Assembly (NCBI RefSeq): GCF_016937515.1 | Contig: NZ_JAFHKM010000002.1 | Location: 4,955,001 to 5,019,000 of the forward strand | Origin: Cohnella algarum | GTDB lineage: Bacteria; Bacillota; Bacilli; Paenibacillales; Paenibacillaceae | Direction of reading: 5' to 3' | DNA length: 64,000 nucleotides | Shown: one piece after another, positions 43,334 to 52,222 of the stretch | How positions within the stretch are numbered: position 1 is the first letter of the stretch | How the letters are laid out: each line of letters starts with the position of its first letter | Translations under genes and position numbers: made by a program | Notes under the pieces: model-generated | Database searches by the model: none | What the model was told of the DNA's origin: nothing | The model's input: only the letters and a program-made list of their open reading frames with translations

Positions 43334-43496
43334 CTTATCGGTATCCCCTTCGTTCAGAAGCTTCGCGCCGGTCGATCGCTCCCGCTTGCGGGTGCCGACA
43401 AAGTGCAGATCTACCCGCTAGCGATGCCGACAAAATGCCGCGCTCCCGGCTTCCGAGCCGGCGGAAGCCGTGCTGAGCGAAGGGGATGCCGATAAG
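43334..43496. repeat. Inverted-repeat element with internal direct repeats
   Basis: CTTATCGGTATCCCCTTCG plus TTCAG (43334-43357) recurs in inverted orientation at 43473-43496 with two mismatches in 24; weaker pairing extends inward. Inside are the direct repeats GGTGCCGACAAAGTGC (43391-43406) and GATGCCGACAAAATGC (43423-43438), a third partial copy overlaps the right arm, and CCCGCTTGCGGG is a small palindrome. No gene is present in the 390-base gap 43186-43575, which otherwise shows a GC-rich hairpin and T-run near 43240-43295, a possible terminator of the carbonic anhydrase gene. Confidence 0.75.
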
Positions 43497-43575
43497 AGCG
43501 GACGAAACGGAATTGCCGCCCGAACGTCCGCCTGACGGCATCCGCCGCCGTTCGAATCCGCTCCGCTCGCCGGAT

Positions 43576-44118
43576 TCATTCGCCCTTCTCTCGCTTTGCG
43601 GCCTTCAGCTCGGCCGCGGCGGCGCGAGCCGAAACGACTTCGCTGCGGTCCCGCCGAAGGTGGCGGTGAACGATGTCGTCCGGAACGCGCTGCCGGGGCG
43701 TCGCCCAGCCCCAGCCTTTCTCTTCGCAGCGGGTGCGAACGAGCCTCAGCAGCTCCGGGTCCGCGATCGGCAGCTCGAATTCTTCATAGGTCGCATCGCC
43801 GCCGCTCCATGCCGTCAGCTTGTCCTTGATCATCCGCTCAAGTTCGGCGCCGTCAAGTCCCAGGCGGTCCATCAGGTCGGGACGGACTTCTCCGGACGCT
43901 TTCGCAAGAAGCTTGGCCGCCCCCGCCCCGTTCCCCCTTCGGGCATGATATTGGACGACGGCAAGGCGGATGAGCACCAGCCAGCAGACGGACCATTCGG
44001 AATCGGGCGTCTTTTTCCAATATTCCTCCATAATTTCATGGCATTCGAAAAAATCGCGCGAACCGAAATATTCCGCCAGGTATTCGATATATTCTTCCGG
44101 GTAACGGGAATTCGCCAT
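43576..44118 (-). CDS. DUF309 domain protein
   Basis: 180 residues. The DUF309 helical core is visible as YIEYLAEYFGSRDFFECHEIMEEYWKK and LVLIRLAVVQYHARRGNGAGA, with the family His/Glu residues FECHEIMEE. The function of the family is unknown. The C-terminus is basic (RRDRSEVVSARAAAAELKAAKREK). GAAGGAG lies 7 bases before the ATG. It is divergent from the Tim44-like gene. Confidence 0.88.
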   Translation of the reverse strand: MANSRYPEEYIEYLAEYFGSRDFFECHEIMEEYWKKTPDSEWSVCWLVLIRLAVVQYHARRGNGAGAAKLLAKASGEVRPDLMDRLGLDGAELERMIKDKLTAWSGGDATYEEFELPIADPELLRLVRTRCEEKGWGWATPRQRVPDDIVHRHLRRDRSEVVSARAAAAELKAAKREKGE

Positions 44119-44236
44119 TCGTTTTGCTCCTTCGAAAATCCATTTCGCGAATTATTATTTTTGAAACCGCGAACGATATGATCCGTATATCCATTATGAC
44201 ACCAACTATCACTTTTTGCAGGGGGAATCGCATTAC

Positions 44237-44680
44237 ATGTGGAAGAAACTTTTGCTCGTGCTCGGATTGTTCGCCTTTACGGTCGCGGTAACGGTTCCGG
44301 CCGACTCGGCCGACGCCGCGAGAAAATCGTTCGGCAAGAAGTCATTTTCGCAAACGCCTTCCAAAGCCCAGGATAACGTGCAAAGCAGCAACTCGGGAAC
44401 CGGAACGAAGTCGTCCGGAACGACGGCCGGCTCGACCGCGACGCAAAAAGGCGGCTTTTTCAGCGGCGGCAGCTTCATGAAGGGCATGATGATCGGCGGT
44501 CTCGCGGGCCTGCTGTTCGGCGGCTTGTTCGGCGGAATGGGCTTCTTCGGCGAAATCCTCGGACTGCTCGTCAACGTGCTCGCGATCGTCGCGGTGATCG
44601 CCTTGATCCGCGCCGCATTCGTATACTTCCGGAAGCGCCGCGACGAGCAGCACCGCCCGCAAGACGCCAACAGGTGGTAA
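44237..44680 (+). CDS. Exported Tim44-like/glycine-rich membrane protein
   Basis: 147 residues. A signal peptide (WKKLLLVLGLFAFTVAVTVPADSADA) is followed by a Ser/Thr/Gly-rich linker and a glycine-zipper membrane region (MMIGGLAGLLFGGLFGGMGFFGEILGLLVNVLAIVAVIALI), ending in RAAFVYFRKRRDEQ. This layout is that of bacterial proteins annotated as Tim44-like, but the Tim44 domain itself is absent or truncated. Role unknown. AGGGGG lies 12 bases before the ATG at 44237. The next gene starts 6 bases after the stop. Confidence 0.75.
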   Translation: MWKKLLLVLGLFAFTVAVTVPADSADAARKSFGKKSFSQTPSKAQDNVQSSNSGTGTKSSGTTAGSTATQKGGFFSGGSFMKGMMIGGLAGLLFGGLFGGMGFFGEILGLLVNVLAIVAVIALIRAAFVYFRKRRDEQHRPQDANRW

Positions 44681-44686
44681 TTGGCA

Positions 44687-44965
44687 ATGCGCATTACGAT
44701 GGACGAGATCGTAAACGCCGTTTGCCTGAACATGGCGCAGCGGTACGAAGTTCCCGTTACGGCCGTTGAAGTGGAGCTGTCGTGGGAAGAACACGAAGGC
44801 TTCACGGCCGAGACGTGGATCCAGGGCCGCAGCCGGTTTCTGGTGGAAGCGAATTTGAAGGAAGCGATCATGCGCTATATGGAAACGGAATACAACCAGC
44901 GCGTCTACTCTTCCCAAATTACGCTGCATGTCGATGACGAGGTGTGGGCGGAAATCTCGGTATGA
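44687..44965 (+). CDS. DUF2653 (YxcD-like) family protein
   Basis: 92 residues starting MRITMDEIVNAVCLNMAQRYEV and containing VEVELSWEEHEGFTAETWIQGRSRFLVEANLKEAIMRYMETEYN. This is the DUF2653/YxcD family of small cytoplasmic proteins of unknown role. The ATG at 44687 is preferred to a TTG two codons earlier. It is coupled to the Tim44-like gene and followed by a terminator. Confidence 0.88.
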   Translation: MRITMDEIVNAVCLNMAQRYEVPVTAVEVELSWEEHEGFTAETWIQGRSRFLVEANLKEAIMRYMETEYNQRVYSSQITLHVDDEVWAEISV

Positions 44966-44971
44966 ACGCAG

Positions 44972-45014
44972 GACGGTCTTGCGGCCTTGGCGGCTGCAAG
45001 ATCGTCTTTTTTTA
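44972..45014 (+). terminator. Terminator after the DUF2653 gene
   Basis: GACGGTCTTGC (44972-44982) pairs with GCAAGATCGTC (44996-45006), then TTTTTTT. Confidence 0.9.
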
Positions 45015-45093
45015 CATTGGCGGAATTTACAGTTCTTCACCTCGCTGAAGAGCATTGGGAAAGTTATGGCGGTGGAGTGCATCCCCGGGGATC

Positions 45094-45143
45094 AAAAAAG
45101 CTTTCCCGGACGGCGCGGAGGCCGATTTCGGGAAAGCTTTTTT
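45094..45143. terminator. Bidirectional terminator before the aldo/keto reductase
   Basis: AAAAAAGCTTTCCCG (45094-45108) pairs perfectly with CGGGAAAGCTTTTTT (45129-45143). Confidence 0.9.
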
Positions 45144-45165
45144 AACGAGCTGCCTTTTGCGCGGT

Positions 45166-46144
45166 TTACCAGGCGTAGGCTTGTGGCGCCTCGCCGCCGG
45201 GACCGGGGAAAATTTCGTCCAGCCGTTCCAGCGTCGGCGCATCCAGCTCGATGTCGACGACTTTCAGCGCCGATTCCAGCTGCTCCTGCGTCCGCGGCCC
45301 GATAATCGGGCGGTCATCGCCGGGTGGAGCAGCGTCCAGGCGAGCGCGATGTTGGCCTCGCTTTCGCCGAATTCCCGCGCCAGCTTCTCGAACGCTTCCA
45401 ATTGCGGCCGGTGCTTCGCCACGCGGTCCGGGTTGCCCGACCGGTTGGATCCGGGAAGGGGCCGCAGCGCGTTGCCTCCGAGCAAGCCGCCGTCCAGCGG
45501 GCTCCAGGCGATGACGCCGATGCCCAGCTCCTCGGCGGCCGGCAGAACCTCCAGCTCGGGCAGCCGGCACAGCAGACTGTATTTATGCTGCTCGGACACG
45601 AGTCCTAGTTTGTTGCGTTTCGCCGCTTCGTATTGCGCCTTGACGAGATCGCGGCCCGCGAAGTTGCTCGAGCCCGCGTATCCGATTTTGCCTTGGTACA
45701 GCGCGACGTCGTAGGCCTCCCAAATTTCGTCCCAGGAGACGTTGCGGTCGACGTGATGCATTTGATATAGCTCGACATGATCGGTCCGGAGCCGGCGCAG
45801 CGAGCCTTCCAAATGACGGCGAAGCTTATACGCAGACAGTCCCCGTTCGTCGTTCGGACCGTCGTTTTCGTCGCCCATGATGCCGTAAAACTTCGTCGCG
45901 AGCACGACCTTTTCCCGGCGTCCGCCGCCTTGGGCAAACCAGCGTCCGATAATTTCCTCCGTCCGCCCTGATGCCCGGCGCCTCCGTAGCCGTTGGCCGT
46001 ATCGAAAAAGTTGATGCCCGAATCGAGCGCCGCGTCCATAATCCGGAACGCTTCCTTCTCGTCGGTTTCGGCCCCGAAATTCATCGTGCCGAGGCAAAGC
46101 TTGCTGACCTTGAGCCCCGAACGTCCGAGATACGTATACTGCAT
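45166..46144 (-). pseudogene. Aldo/keto reductase, two frameshifts
   Basis: The start at 46144 (GAGAGGAG upstream) gives [20 protein letters not shown]. Successive frames supply [11 protein letters not shown], then [38 protein letters not shown] and IGVIAWSPLDGG, and finally PIIGPRTQEQLESAL to the end. Frames change at 45966-45968 (CCC) and 45308-45310 (GGG); one base added at each gives an intact ~325-residue NADPH-dependent reductase with the Asp/Tyr/Lys/His tetrad. Substrate unknown. Because both breaks are of the same kind, sequencing error is likelier than decay. Confidence 0.85.
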
Positions 46145-46358
46145 GTACTTATCGCTCCTCTCCCCATCGGAATTCCCTTCTATTGTAAGCGATTCGGGCA
46201 TGGAAGCAAGAGGGTTTCTTGTCGAACGCGTTATTTTTCTTCCGGATGCTCTCGTCGGCCTGCCCATCCGCAGAAACGCTCCCCTCCATAGCCATGAAAA
46301 ATGATGAATTTCGACTCTTTCATTTGTCCCTCTCCATACGGCTGCTAGTCTCATATTG

Positions 46359-47033
46359 ATGATAAGGAACAACTTGAAGGGAAGTGGGATAAACTTGTAC
46401 AAACGAGCTGTCGGAAAAACCGCGGAAAAAAGCAGGCAAACCCTGCGAAAAAAAGTTCAAGCGCCCGCAAAACGAACCGGAATCTCCGCCTCCGGCGTGA
46501 GCAGCATGCTGGTCTCCGCCCAAAAATCGTTGAATTCGCAAAAGCCCGCCGTCGTCAAGCAGACGAGAACCGTTATCCAAACAAATAGCAGTTGGGTAAA
46601 CGCGCTTCAAATCGATCGAAACCCGGCATGGGTAGCGCCGCAGGCAGGCGGATCCTACGTTTGGGGACGAAACGACCCGAATGGACCGGCGGCCGCGGTC
46701 GCCAGAAGATTCCTGATCAACAGGGATATCGAAGAAATAGACAGCGCAACCTTATTTCTGGCCGTTGACAACTACGCCATCGTCTTCATTAACGGAAGAG
46801 CCGTCACGATCGATAACCCGCAGTCCAATTCCTCATTTTTTAATCCGGGAAGATCGTTCGATATCGTCCGCTTCCTTCGCAGAGGCCGAAACGATATCGT
46901 GATTGCCGCTTTTAATTTCCCTTCGAATGCGGACAGGTCCGCAAGCAATCCTGACGGCGTCTATGCGCGCATCGACGTTCAATTCGAATCGAACATCAAT
47001 CGGACCCGTAAAACCTTGCAGCGCAAAAAGTGA
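46359..47033 (+). CDS. Hypothetical protein, C-terminal beta-sandwich-like domain
   Basis: Up to 224 residues, not recognised. The N-terminal third is basic and Ser/Lys-rich ([16 protein letters not shown]); the C-terminal ~140 residues contain [25 protein letters not shown], a [25 protein letters not shown] repeat-free beta pattern, VFINGRAV and [12 protein letters not shown], resembling a jelly-roll carbohydrate-binding fold of the kind found in glycosidases. No signal peptide is seen. The ATG at 46359 has no ribosome site; a TTG at 46395 lies 10 bases after AAGGGAAG and may be the real start. The next gene overlaps its stop. Confidence 0.6.
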   Translation: MIRNNLKGSGINLYKRAVGKTAEKSRQTLRKKVQAPAKRTGISASGVSSMLVSAQKSLNSQKPAVVKQTRTVIQTNSSWVNALQIDRNPAWVAPQAGGSYVWGRNDPNGPAAAVARRFLINRDIEEIDSATLFLAVDNYAIVFINGRAVTIDNPQSNSSFFNPGRSFDIVRFLRRGRNDIVIAAFNFPSNADRSASNPDGVYARIDVQFESNINRTRKTLQRKK

Positions 47034-47277
47034 AATCCGCACAGAAAAGTATCACCGTGCGCCCGGTTCGCCCGGCTTTTTGTTCCTGGGGCTGGCTCTG
47101 TTGATTTTCGGGCGGTGCGGCTATCGTTACCGGAAATTGCAGGATATTCTTTTTTCCTTGTCTTACAGGCTTTGGGTGAACGATCCCGAACCGAGCGACT
47201 TTTATTACTTCATGTGCAATGCGGGCGGACTGATCGTCATGATCGCATCCGTTTTCGTTGCCCTTCAAGCCTTCTGA
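47030..47277 (+). pseudogene. Small two-helix membrane protein, probable frameshift
   Basis: A GTG at 47030 overlaps the preceding stop (GTGA) and starts a frame [17 protein letters not shown] that breaks at the run of five T at 47077-47081. One more T continues into FLFLGLALLIFGRCGYRYR, QDILFSLSYRLWVNDPEPSDFYYF and GGLIVMIASVFVALQAF, about 82 residues with two membrane segments. No family is recognised. As sequenced, the second frame has no good start, so the single-base-loss reading is inference. Confidence 0.45.
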
Positions 47278-47291
47278 CGGGACCGGGCTTG

Positions 47292-47753
47292 CTACTGCTC
47301 CAGCCTTGCGAACGTGATGAAATCCACTTGGACGGGCTCCGCCGAATCGCCTCTCAGCGCCCGGTTGATTTGGCCGCGATGGTATTGGCCGTGCAGGGCG
47401 ACTTGCGTCAAAATATCCCGGACGGAAGTTCGAAACGGGACGCCGCTCTGGTTCGCGTATTCGACCATCTCGTCCAGGTTGCGCTCCTCGAGCCGGCCGA
47501 TATATTGTCTGTACTGTTTTTCGTTTTCCGCGAACATCTTTTTCAGCGTTGCCACGTCTTCCGCGTCTTCCCATAACGCATACTGCGTGCTGCCTCTCCC
47601 TTCCAGGCGGGAAAGCCATACTTGCTCCGCGACGGCAACGTGGCGGGCCAGCTTGAGAATGTCTTTGTTTTCGGTCTTGCTCGCGTCGAGCGCGTCCAGC
47701 ATGCGCCCGTTCGCCCAATACAGATGATCCATCATTCGGCTAATCGTCTTCAT
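47292..47753 (-). CDS. DinB/YfiT-like metalloenzyme family protein
   Basis: 153 residues from the ATG at 47753, which has GGGAGG 8 bases upstream. The four-helix DinB fold shows the metal-type histidines His10 (MMDHLYWANGRML), His38 (KLARHVAVAEQVWL), and His121/His125 (VALHGQYHRGQIN). Family members are DNA-damage-induced or bacillithiol-dependent transferases; this one's substrate is unknown. The upstream reductase frame reads straight into it without a stop. Confidence 0.88.
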   Translation of the reverse strand: MKTISRMMDHLYWANGRMLDALDASKTENKDILKLARHVAVAEQVWLSRLEGRGSTQYALWEDAEDVATLKKMFAENEKQYRQYIGRLEERNLDEMVEYANQSGVPFRTSVRDILTQVALHGQYHRGQINRALRGDSAEPVQVDFITFARLEQ

Positions 47754-48688
47754 TTTCGATTCCTCCCGTTGTTCCGATTCGATGGCCGACCCTTCGGCCG
47801 TCTCTCTCATGACAAGCTTAACCTGATCGAAATACGGTTTCAACCGATAATTTCCATGCCTCGGGGCAACCAGATCCATCTGCATCGCCTCCGCGAAAAA
47901 GGAAAGCGTTCCGTGCAGCCTTTTATGGAACGGCTTCAGCAGTCGGAGCGCGATGCGTACGATTCGCGGAGACAGCGAAACGATTCGGACCGGGCGCCCG
48001 ACCGACCGGAAAGCAAGCTCCGCCAGCTCCCGATGGGTGAAAATTTCCGGCCCCCCCGCCTCCGCCTCCGTCTCCCGGTAATCCGGCGCAGCCGCCCGAA
48101 CGCACACTTCCGCCAGATCCGCCCCATGGATCGGATTCAGGCGATATCGGCCGTCGCCGATCAGGAAGACGACGCCCCGTTCCGCCATGCGAAGCAGCCC
48201 GGCAAGGTCGGAGTAAAAACCGGTAGGCCTTATCACCGCATAAGACAAGCCGGAGGCGGCCAATTCGGAAACGAAACGTTCGCGAGCGTTCACGATGTCC
48301 AGATGAAGCATTCGCGAAGCTTCGTAAACAGAAACGAACAGAAACCGGGTCGCGGTTCGGCTCCGTTTCGCGGCTCGGAGCAAGTTGACGTTTCCTTGAT
48401 AATCGACGTCGTCGAAGGCGAGACCGTCTTTTTGACGGGTGATGCCGACGGAAGAAAAGACGACGTCGATGCCGTCGCATACGCCCGCAAGCGTTTCGGG
48501 CCGCGTAATCTCGCCGACGAAGACGTCGTCCGCTTCCTCCCCGATCGCCGGCTCCAAATGGCCCCCCTCGCGTTCAGGCGGGCGGGATCGCGGACGAGCA
48601 CCCGGACCCAATAGCCTTCTTCTTTAAAACGGCGGACCACGTAACGCCCCAAATAGCCGGACGCCCCGGCCACGAGCACTGTTTTCAA
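47754..48688 (-). pseudogene. NAD(P)-binding SDR-type reductase (NmrA-like), frameshifted
   Basis: A TTG at 48688 follows AAGGAGG and gives KTVLVAGASGYLGRYVVRRF, a Rossmann GxxGxxG start. The frame breaks at 48562-48567, six C, after RDPARLNA, and one added base continues with DVVFSSVGITRQ, FVSVYEAS, YAVIRPTGFYSDL and LNPIHGADLAEV. The typical atypical-SDR/NAD(P)-binding length is ~290 residues. There is no stop before the DinB start, so either the two are fused or a second indel hides the stop. Substrate unknown. Confidence 0.8.
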
Positions 48689-48700
48689 GGCATTTCCTCC

Positions 48701-49297
48701 TTACTTTCGGTAAGGCTCTTCCCTGACAAGATGGCCGTACACGATTTTGATGAACAACAGCGGCATCAGCCATTCGAAACCGGCGATCGGCTCGATCAAG
48801 TACCCGTTGACCAAAAACGACAGCATGATCAGCAGCATGGAGACGGGACGCTGCAAATAAAGTGGCGTTCGCAACACGGCGGCGACGGAGGCCAGAAACA
48901 GACCGTACCAGAGCAGGCCGAACGTCCAGTCCCGCTCCCCGAACAGCAGACCGGCGACGACGGGATGAACGTGGAAGACGCTGAACAGGACCGGATGCTT
49001 CAAAACAAAGCCGAGCTTGCCCTCCTTCTTCTTCGGCGGGGTATGGTAAAATCGCTTGCACGAATTCAGCGCGTTCGAAACGAGGCCGCCGCCGACGTCA
49101 AACGCGAGCAGGAGCGCGACGGCGAGCTGCAAGGCGTTCCATTCGACCGCGCCCGAATGCGCCAGATAGAGCAAAAAACAGGGGATCACGGCCGCGGAAA
49201 GAAGCCCCAACGCTTTCTCCGACGGATAAGCCCCCGTTCCGGAGGAGAAATCGGTTTTCCCGTCGTACTCCCATTCAATCCGAACCCGGCTTTTCAC
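48701..49297 (-). CDS. Conserved polytopic membrane protein
   Basis: 198 residues with about five hydrophobic helices (e.g. ALGLLSAAVIPCFLLYLAHSG, ALQLAVALLLAFDVGGGLV, WTFGLLWYGLFLASVAAVL, LLIMLSFLVNGYLI). Between helices lie the polar SNALNSCKRFYHTPPKKKEG and HPVLFSVFHVHPVVAG, with several histidines. The family is not recognised. Upstream is a pair of palindromes likely bound by the neighbouring TetR protein, which suggests this gene, and the reductase behind it, are regulated. Confidence 0.65.
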   Translation of the reverse strand: MKSRVRIEWEYDGKTDFSSGTGAYPSEKALGLLSAAVIPCFLLYLAHSGAVEWNALQLAVALLLAFDVGGGLVSNALNSCKRFYHTPPKKKEGKLGFVLKHPVLFSVFHVHPVVAGLLFGERDWTFGLLWYGLFLASVAAVLRTPLYLQRPVSMLLIMLSFLVNGYLIEPIAGFEWLMPLLFIKIVYGHLVREEPYRK

Positions 49298-49333
49298 TTT
49301 TCCCCGCTCCTTCCCTGATTCACTGCAACATTT

Positions 49334-49362
49334 ATGAGTGCACTCATATTTTGAGTATACTC
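49334..49362. promoter_or_regulatory. Tandem palindromic operators (putative TetR binding sites)
   Basis: ATGAGTGCACTCAT (49334-49347) and GAGTATACTC (49353-49362) share GAGTNNACTC, with centres 17 bases apart. They lie upstream of the polytopic membrane-protein gene and just after the TetR gene. The shape is typical of TetR-family operators. Confidence 0.6.
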
Positions 49363-49446
49363 GATGAACTCGCTTCTGTCATCCGGCATTTTCCGAACAA
49401 AAAAACACCGCCGGCCGAAAATGGCGCAGCGATGCTTGGCAGGCAC

Positions 49447-50073
49447 TTACGGCGATGCCACATGCCCCGTCAAAATGAACGAAATCTGGTCGAACATCGT
49501 TTTCTTGAATTGCGCATAGGAATACCCCTCGATCAGCACGTATTGATTCATCAGCGTGACGACGCAGCCGAAGATGCAGGACGCCGCCAGATCCGCATCG
49601 AAACCCGCCATCCGCGCGGAAAACGCCTGTTTCTGGGCTTCCAGAAACGAACGCACCCGAACCAGCATCCGCTCGTCCGCCGCGAACAACCCCGCCCGCG
49701 CCTCCGCGCTTTCCGCCAAAGCGCCGCCATATACGATGGCAAAATAATCCTGCAGCATCCGTTTCTCCACGCGCTCGAACCGGGACAGCTCCCCGTCCAG
49801 CATGTCCACGATGGCCGCGGCCAGCCGACGAGGACTGGGATCTTCCAATTCGGCGCCGCGAAACGTCTCGATGGCGGGCTCGGGCATGACGGCCGCAACG
49901 AACAATTCGCCTTTGTTCCGGAAATAATTGAACAGCGTGCCCTCCGCGATGCCCGCTTCCCGGGCGATTTCGGCCGTGGTGACGTTCTGGTAGCCTTTGG
50001 CCGCGAACAGCGCCCCCGCTTGTTCCAGCAGCGTCTTTCTCGTTTCTTCTTTTTTCCGCTCCCTTAATCCCAT
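49447..50073 (-). CDS. TetR/AcrR-family transcriptional regulator
   Basis: 208 residues. The helix-turn-helix is ALFAAKGYQNVTTAEIAREAGIAEGTLFNYFRNKGELF; the C-terminal ligand domain includes MLQDYFAIVYGGALAESAEA and GCVVTLMNQYVLIEGYSYAQF. It closes the type III PKS operon, so it may sense the product or a related lipid and control this export unit, with the GAGTNNACTC palindromes as the obvious candidate sites. The effector is unknown. Confidence 0.92.
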   Translation of the reverse strand: MGLRERKKEETRKTLLEQAGALFAAKGYQNVTTAEIAREAGIAEGTLFNYFRNKGELFVAAVMPEPAIETFRGAELEDPSPRRLAAAIVDMLDGELSRFERVEKRMLQDYFAIVYGGALAESAEARAGLFAADERMLVRVRSFLEAQKQAFSARMAGFDADLAASCIFGCVVTLMNQYVLIEGYSYAQFKKTMFDQISFILTGHVASP

Positions 50074-50116
50074 ATCGCTTCTCCAAATGAAAAATAAGAG
50101 TCATAGCCGTAGTATA

Positions 50117-52189
50117 CTATCCCGGCGCCCACCAATTCCACTTGCCCAGCCATTTCATCAAGGCGGGGACGAGGATCATCCGGATGACGGTCGCATCGAT
50201 GAAAATCGCGGCCGCGATGCCGATCCCGAGCTGCTTGACCCCCGCGACGTCGCCCGATGCGAACGGCGCCGTGACCGCTATCATGATGGCCGCCGCCGAA
50301 GTGATGATTCGGCCCGTCGAGGCCAAACCGACCCGGATCGCCTCGTCGTTGTTTCCCGTTCGCCGATATTCCTCGTAAATGCGCGACACGAGGAACACCC
50401 CGTAATCCATGCTGATGCCGAAGACAAGCCCGAATATAAAGACGGGAATCATGATCGCGACGGGACCCGGCTCCATGCCGAAAGCCCCCCGTTCGAACAG
50501 CCACGCCAAAATGCCGAACGAAGCCCCGATGCTGAGCAGGTTCATCCCGATCATTTTCGCCGGAAGTAGGACGGAGCGGAACGCGGCGGACAGGACGACG
50601 AAGTTTGCGGCAAAAATAAACAGCAGCGCGCGCTTCAGGTTTCGGAAAATCGCATCGTACACTTCCTGCTCATACTTCGCTTCGCCTCCGATCAGGTACC
50701 GGATATCGGACGTCTCTCCGTCCCGTTCCCGGCTGCGGAGCCAGTCCATCGTTTCCCCGGAGGCCGGTTCCCCGCCGACGGTCACGTAGAAAAGCAGCCG
50801 GTTGCCGTTCGCGTACGGCCGAGAAGCCTGGCGGGAAAAGACCGAATCGACCCGGCGAACGAACGGATCGGCCGCGAGGCGCTCCGCCAGCGCTTGCGCC
50901 TGCAGCCATTCCGCTTCGGTCAAGCGGTCGCCCCGCCCCTGCACGACGAAGTAGACTTGCGAAGCGGACGGCGGAGCGAAATTCGCTTCGAAAATCTCGG
51001 CGGCGATTCGGGAGTCGTAGCCGCGCGGCAAGGAAGCGGCATCCGGAACGGCGACCCTCATGCCGCTTAACGGCAGCAAGCAGCCGGCTAGCGCAAGCGA
51101 AGCGAGCAGCGCCATGCGGACGGGCCGCCTCAGCACGAAGCTCGGCCACGCGCGCCAAAGCGCCGCCGGCTCCCCGTTTCCGGCGGGCCTCCCGGCTTCG
51201 GCTGCGATTCGCGCCCGCAGCAAGGCAAGAAGAGCCGGAACGAGGGTGAAGGAAAGCAGCGCCGAGACCCCGAGTACCGCCATCGCCCCCGCCGCGACGC
51301 TTCGGAACATCGGCAGGGGAATGAACAGCGTCCCGCACAGGCCGACAAAAAAGCCGGCCGCCGAATAGACGACGGCCCTCCCGGCCGTTTTCGCAGTTAG
51401 AGCCCACGCCTGTTCGGGCGAAGCCCGAGCCGCTTCCTCCCGGAACCGGCTGACGAGCATCAGCGCGAAATCGATGCTTAATGCGAGTCCCGCCATCGGA
51501 ATGACATTGAGCACGAAGTTGGACAGCTCGAGCTTGGTCCCGATCCAGGCCGTCATGCCCATCGCGACGGCAACCGCGACGACGCCCGTGATGACGGGAA
51601 CGGCCGCGGAGACGGCTCCTCCGAAAGCGAAACAAAGAACGAGGAAAGCAAGCGGAACGCCCAAGAGCTCCGCTTTTCGCAAATCGCGCTCGCTTGCCCG
51701 GTTCACGTCCGCCTGGACGACGGCTTTGCCGGTCAGCGCCGCCGTCATGCCGCCGCCGGCCGGCAAGCGGCTTCGCAATTCCGCCAGCGCCGGCTTTAAT
51801 TCATGGGCGGGCTGGCGAAAGACCAGAAGCGCGTATGCGACGTTTCCGCGGAGCATCCCTTCCCCGTCGAGCGGGGATACCGTTTCCGTCAGCCCGTCGA
51901 TCCCTTGCAGCCGCGAAAGCGCATGCCGGATAAACCGGCGAAAGACGTCTTCCGGCGCATCCGTCCGGTTCTCGAAAACGACGATGACCGGATCCTTCGC
52001 GATATGAAAGTTCTCCTCCAATAATTGCTGCACCCGGGCGTGGCTTCCGTTCGGAGTCAGCCCGTGGTCTTTCAGCGCTTCGGGCAGCTTTTGGGCGTTC
52101 CATCCGAAGAAGGCCGCAAGCAGCAGCCAGATCAGAATGACGGCTTTCGGATGCCGAAACGGAACGACGACTAGCCGGCAACCGCCCAT
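50117..52189 (-). CDS. MMPL/RND-family lipid-type exporter
   Basis: 690 residues, two-fold RND layout: a first helix (AVILIWLLLAAFFGW), an extracytoplasmic loop, then helix blocks around AFLVLCFAFGGAVSAAVPVITG and the signature SIDFALMLVSRFREE; the second half repeats with GLVFGISMDYGVFLVSRIYEE, carrying the Asp-Tyr pair used in proton coupling. MMPL proteins export polyketide or lipid products. GGGGGAG precedes the ATG. Its place directly behind the PKS genes suggests it exports their product. Confidence 0.93.
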   Translation of the reverse strand: MGGCRLVVVPFRHPKAVILIWLLLAAFFGWNAQKLPEALKDHGLTPNGSHARVQQLLEENFHIAKDPVIVVFENRTDAPEDVFRRFIRHALSRLQGIDGLTETVSPLDGEGMLRGNVAYALLVFRQPAHELKPALAELRSRLPAGGGMTAALTGKAVVQADVNRASERDLRKAELLGVPLAFLVLCFAFGGAVSAAVPVITGVVAVAVAMGMTAWIGTKLELSNFVLNVIPMAGLALSIDFALMLVSRFREEAARASPEQAWALTAKTAGRAVVYSAAGFFVGLCGTLFIPLPMFRSVAAGAMAVLGVSALLSFTLVPALLALLRARIAAEAGRPAGNGEPAALWRAWPSFVLRRPVRMALLASLALAGCLLPLSGMRVAVPDAASLPRGYDSRIAAEIFEANFAPPSASQVYFVVQGRGDRLTEAEWLQAQALAERLAADPFVRRVDSVFSRQASRPYANGNRLLFYVTVGGEPASGETMDWLRSRERDGETSDIRYLIGGEAKYEQEVYDAIFRNLKRALLFIFAANFVVLSAAFRSVLLPAKMIGMNLLSIGASFGILAWLFERGAFGMEPGPVAIMIPVFIFGLVFGISMDYGVFLVSRIYEEYRRTGNNDEAIRVGLASTGRIITSAAAIMIAVTAPFASGDVAGVKQLGIGIAAAIFIDATVIRMILVPALMKWLGKWNWWAPG

Positions 52190-52222
52190 GGCCGATCTCC
52201 CCCGCGCAACGAAATGACGGAC

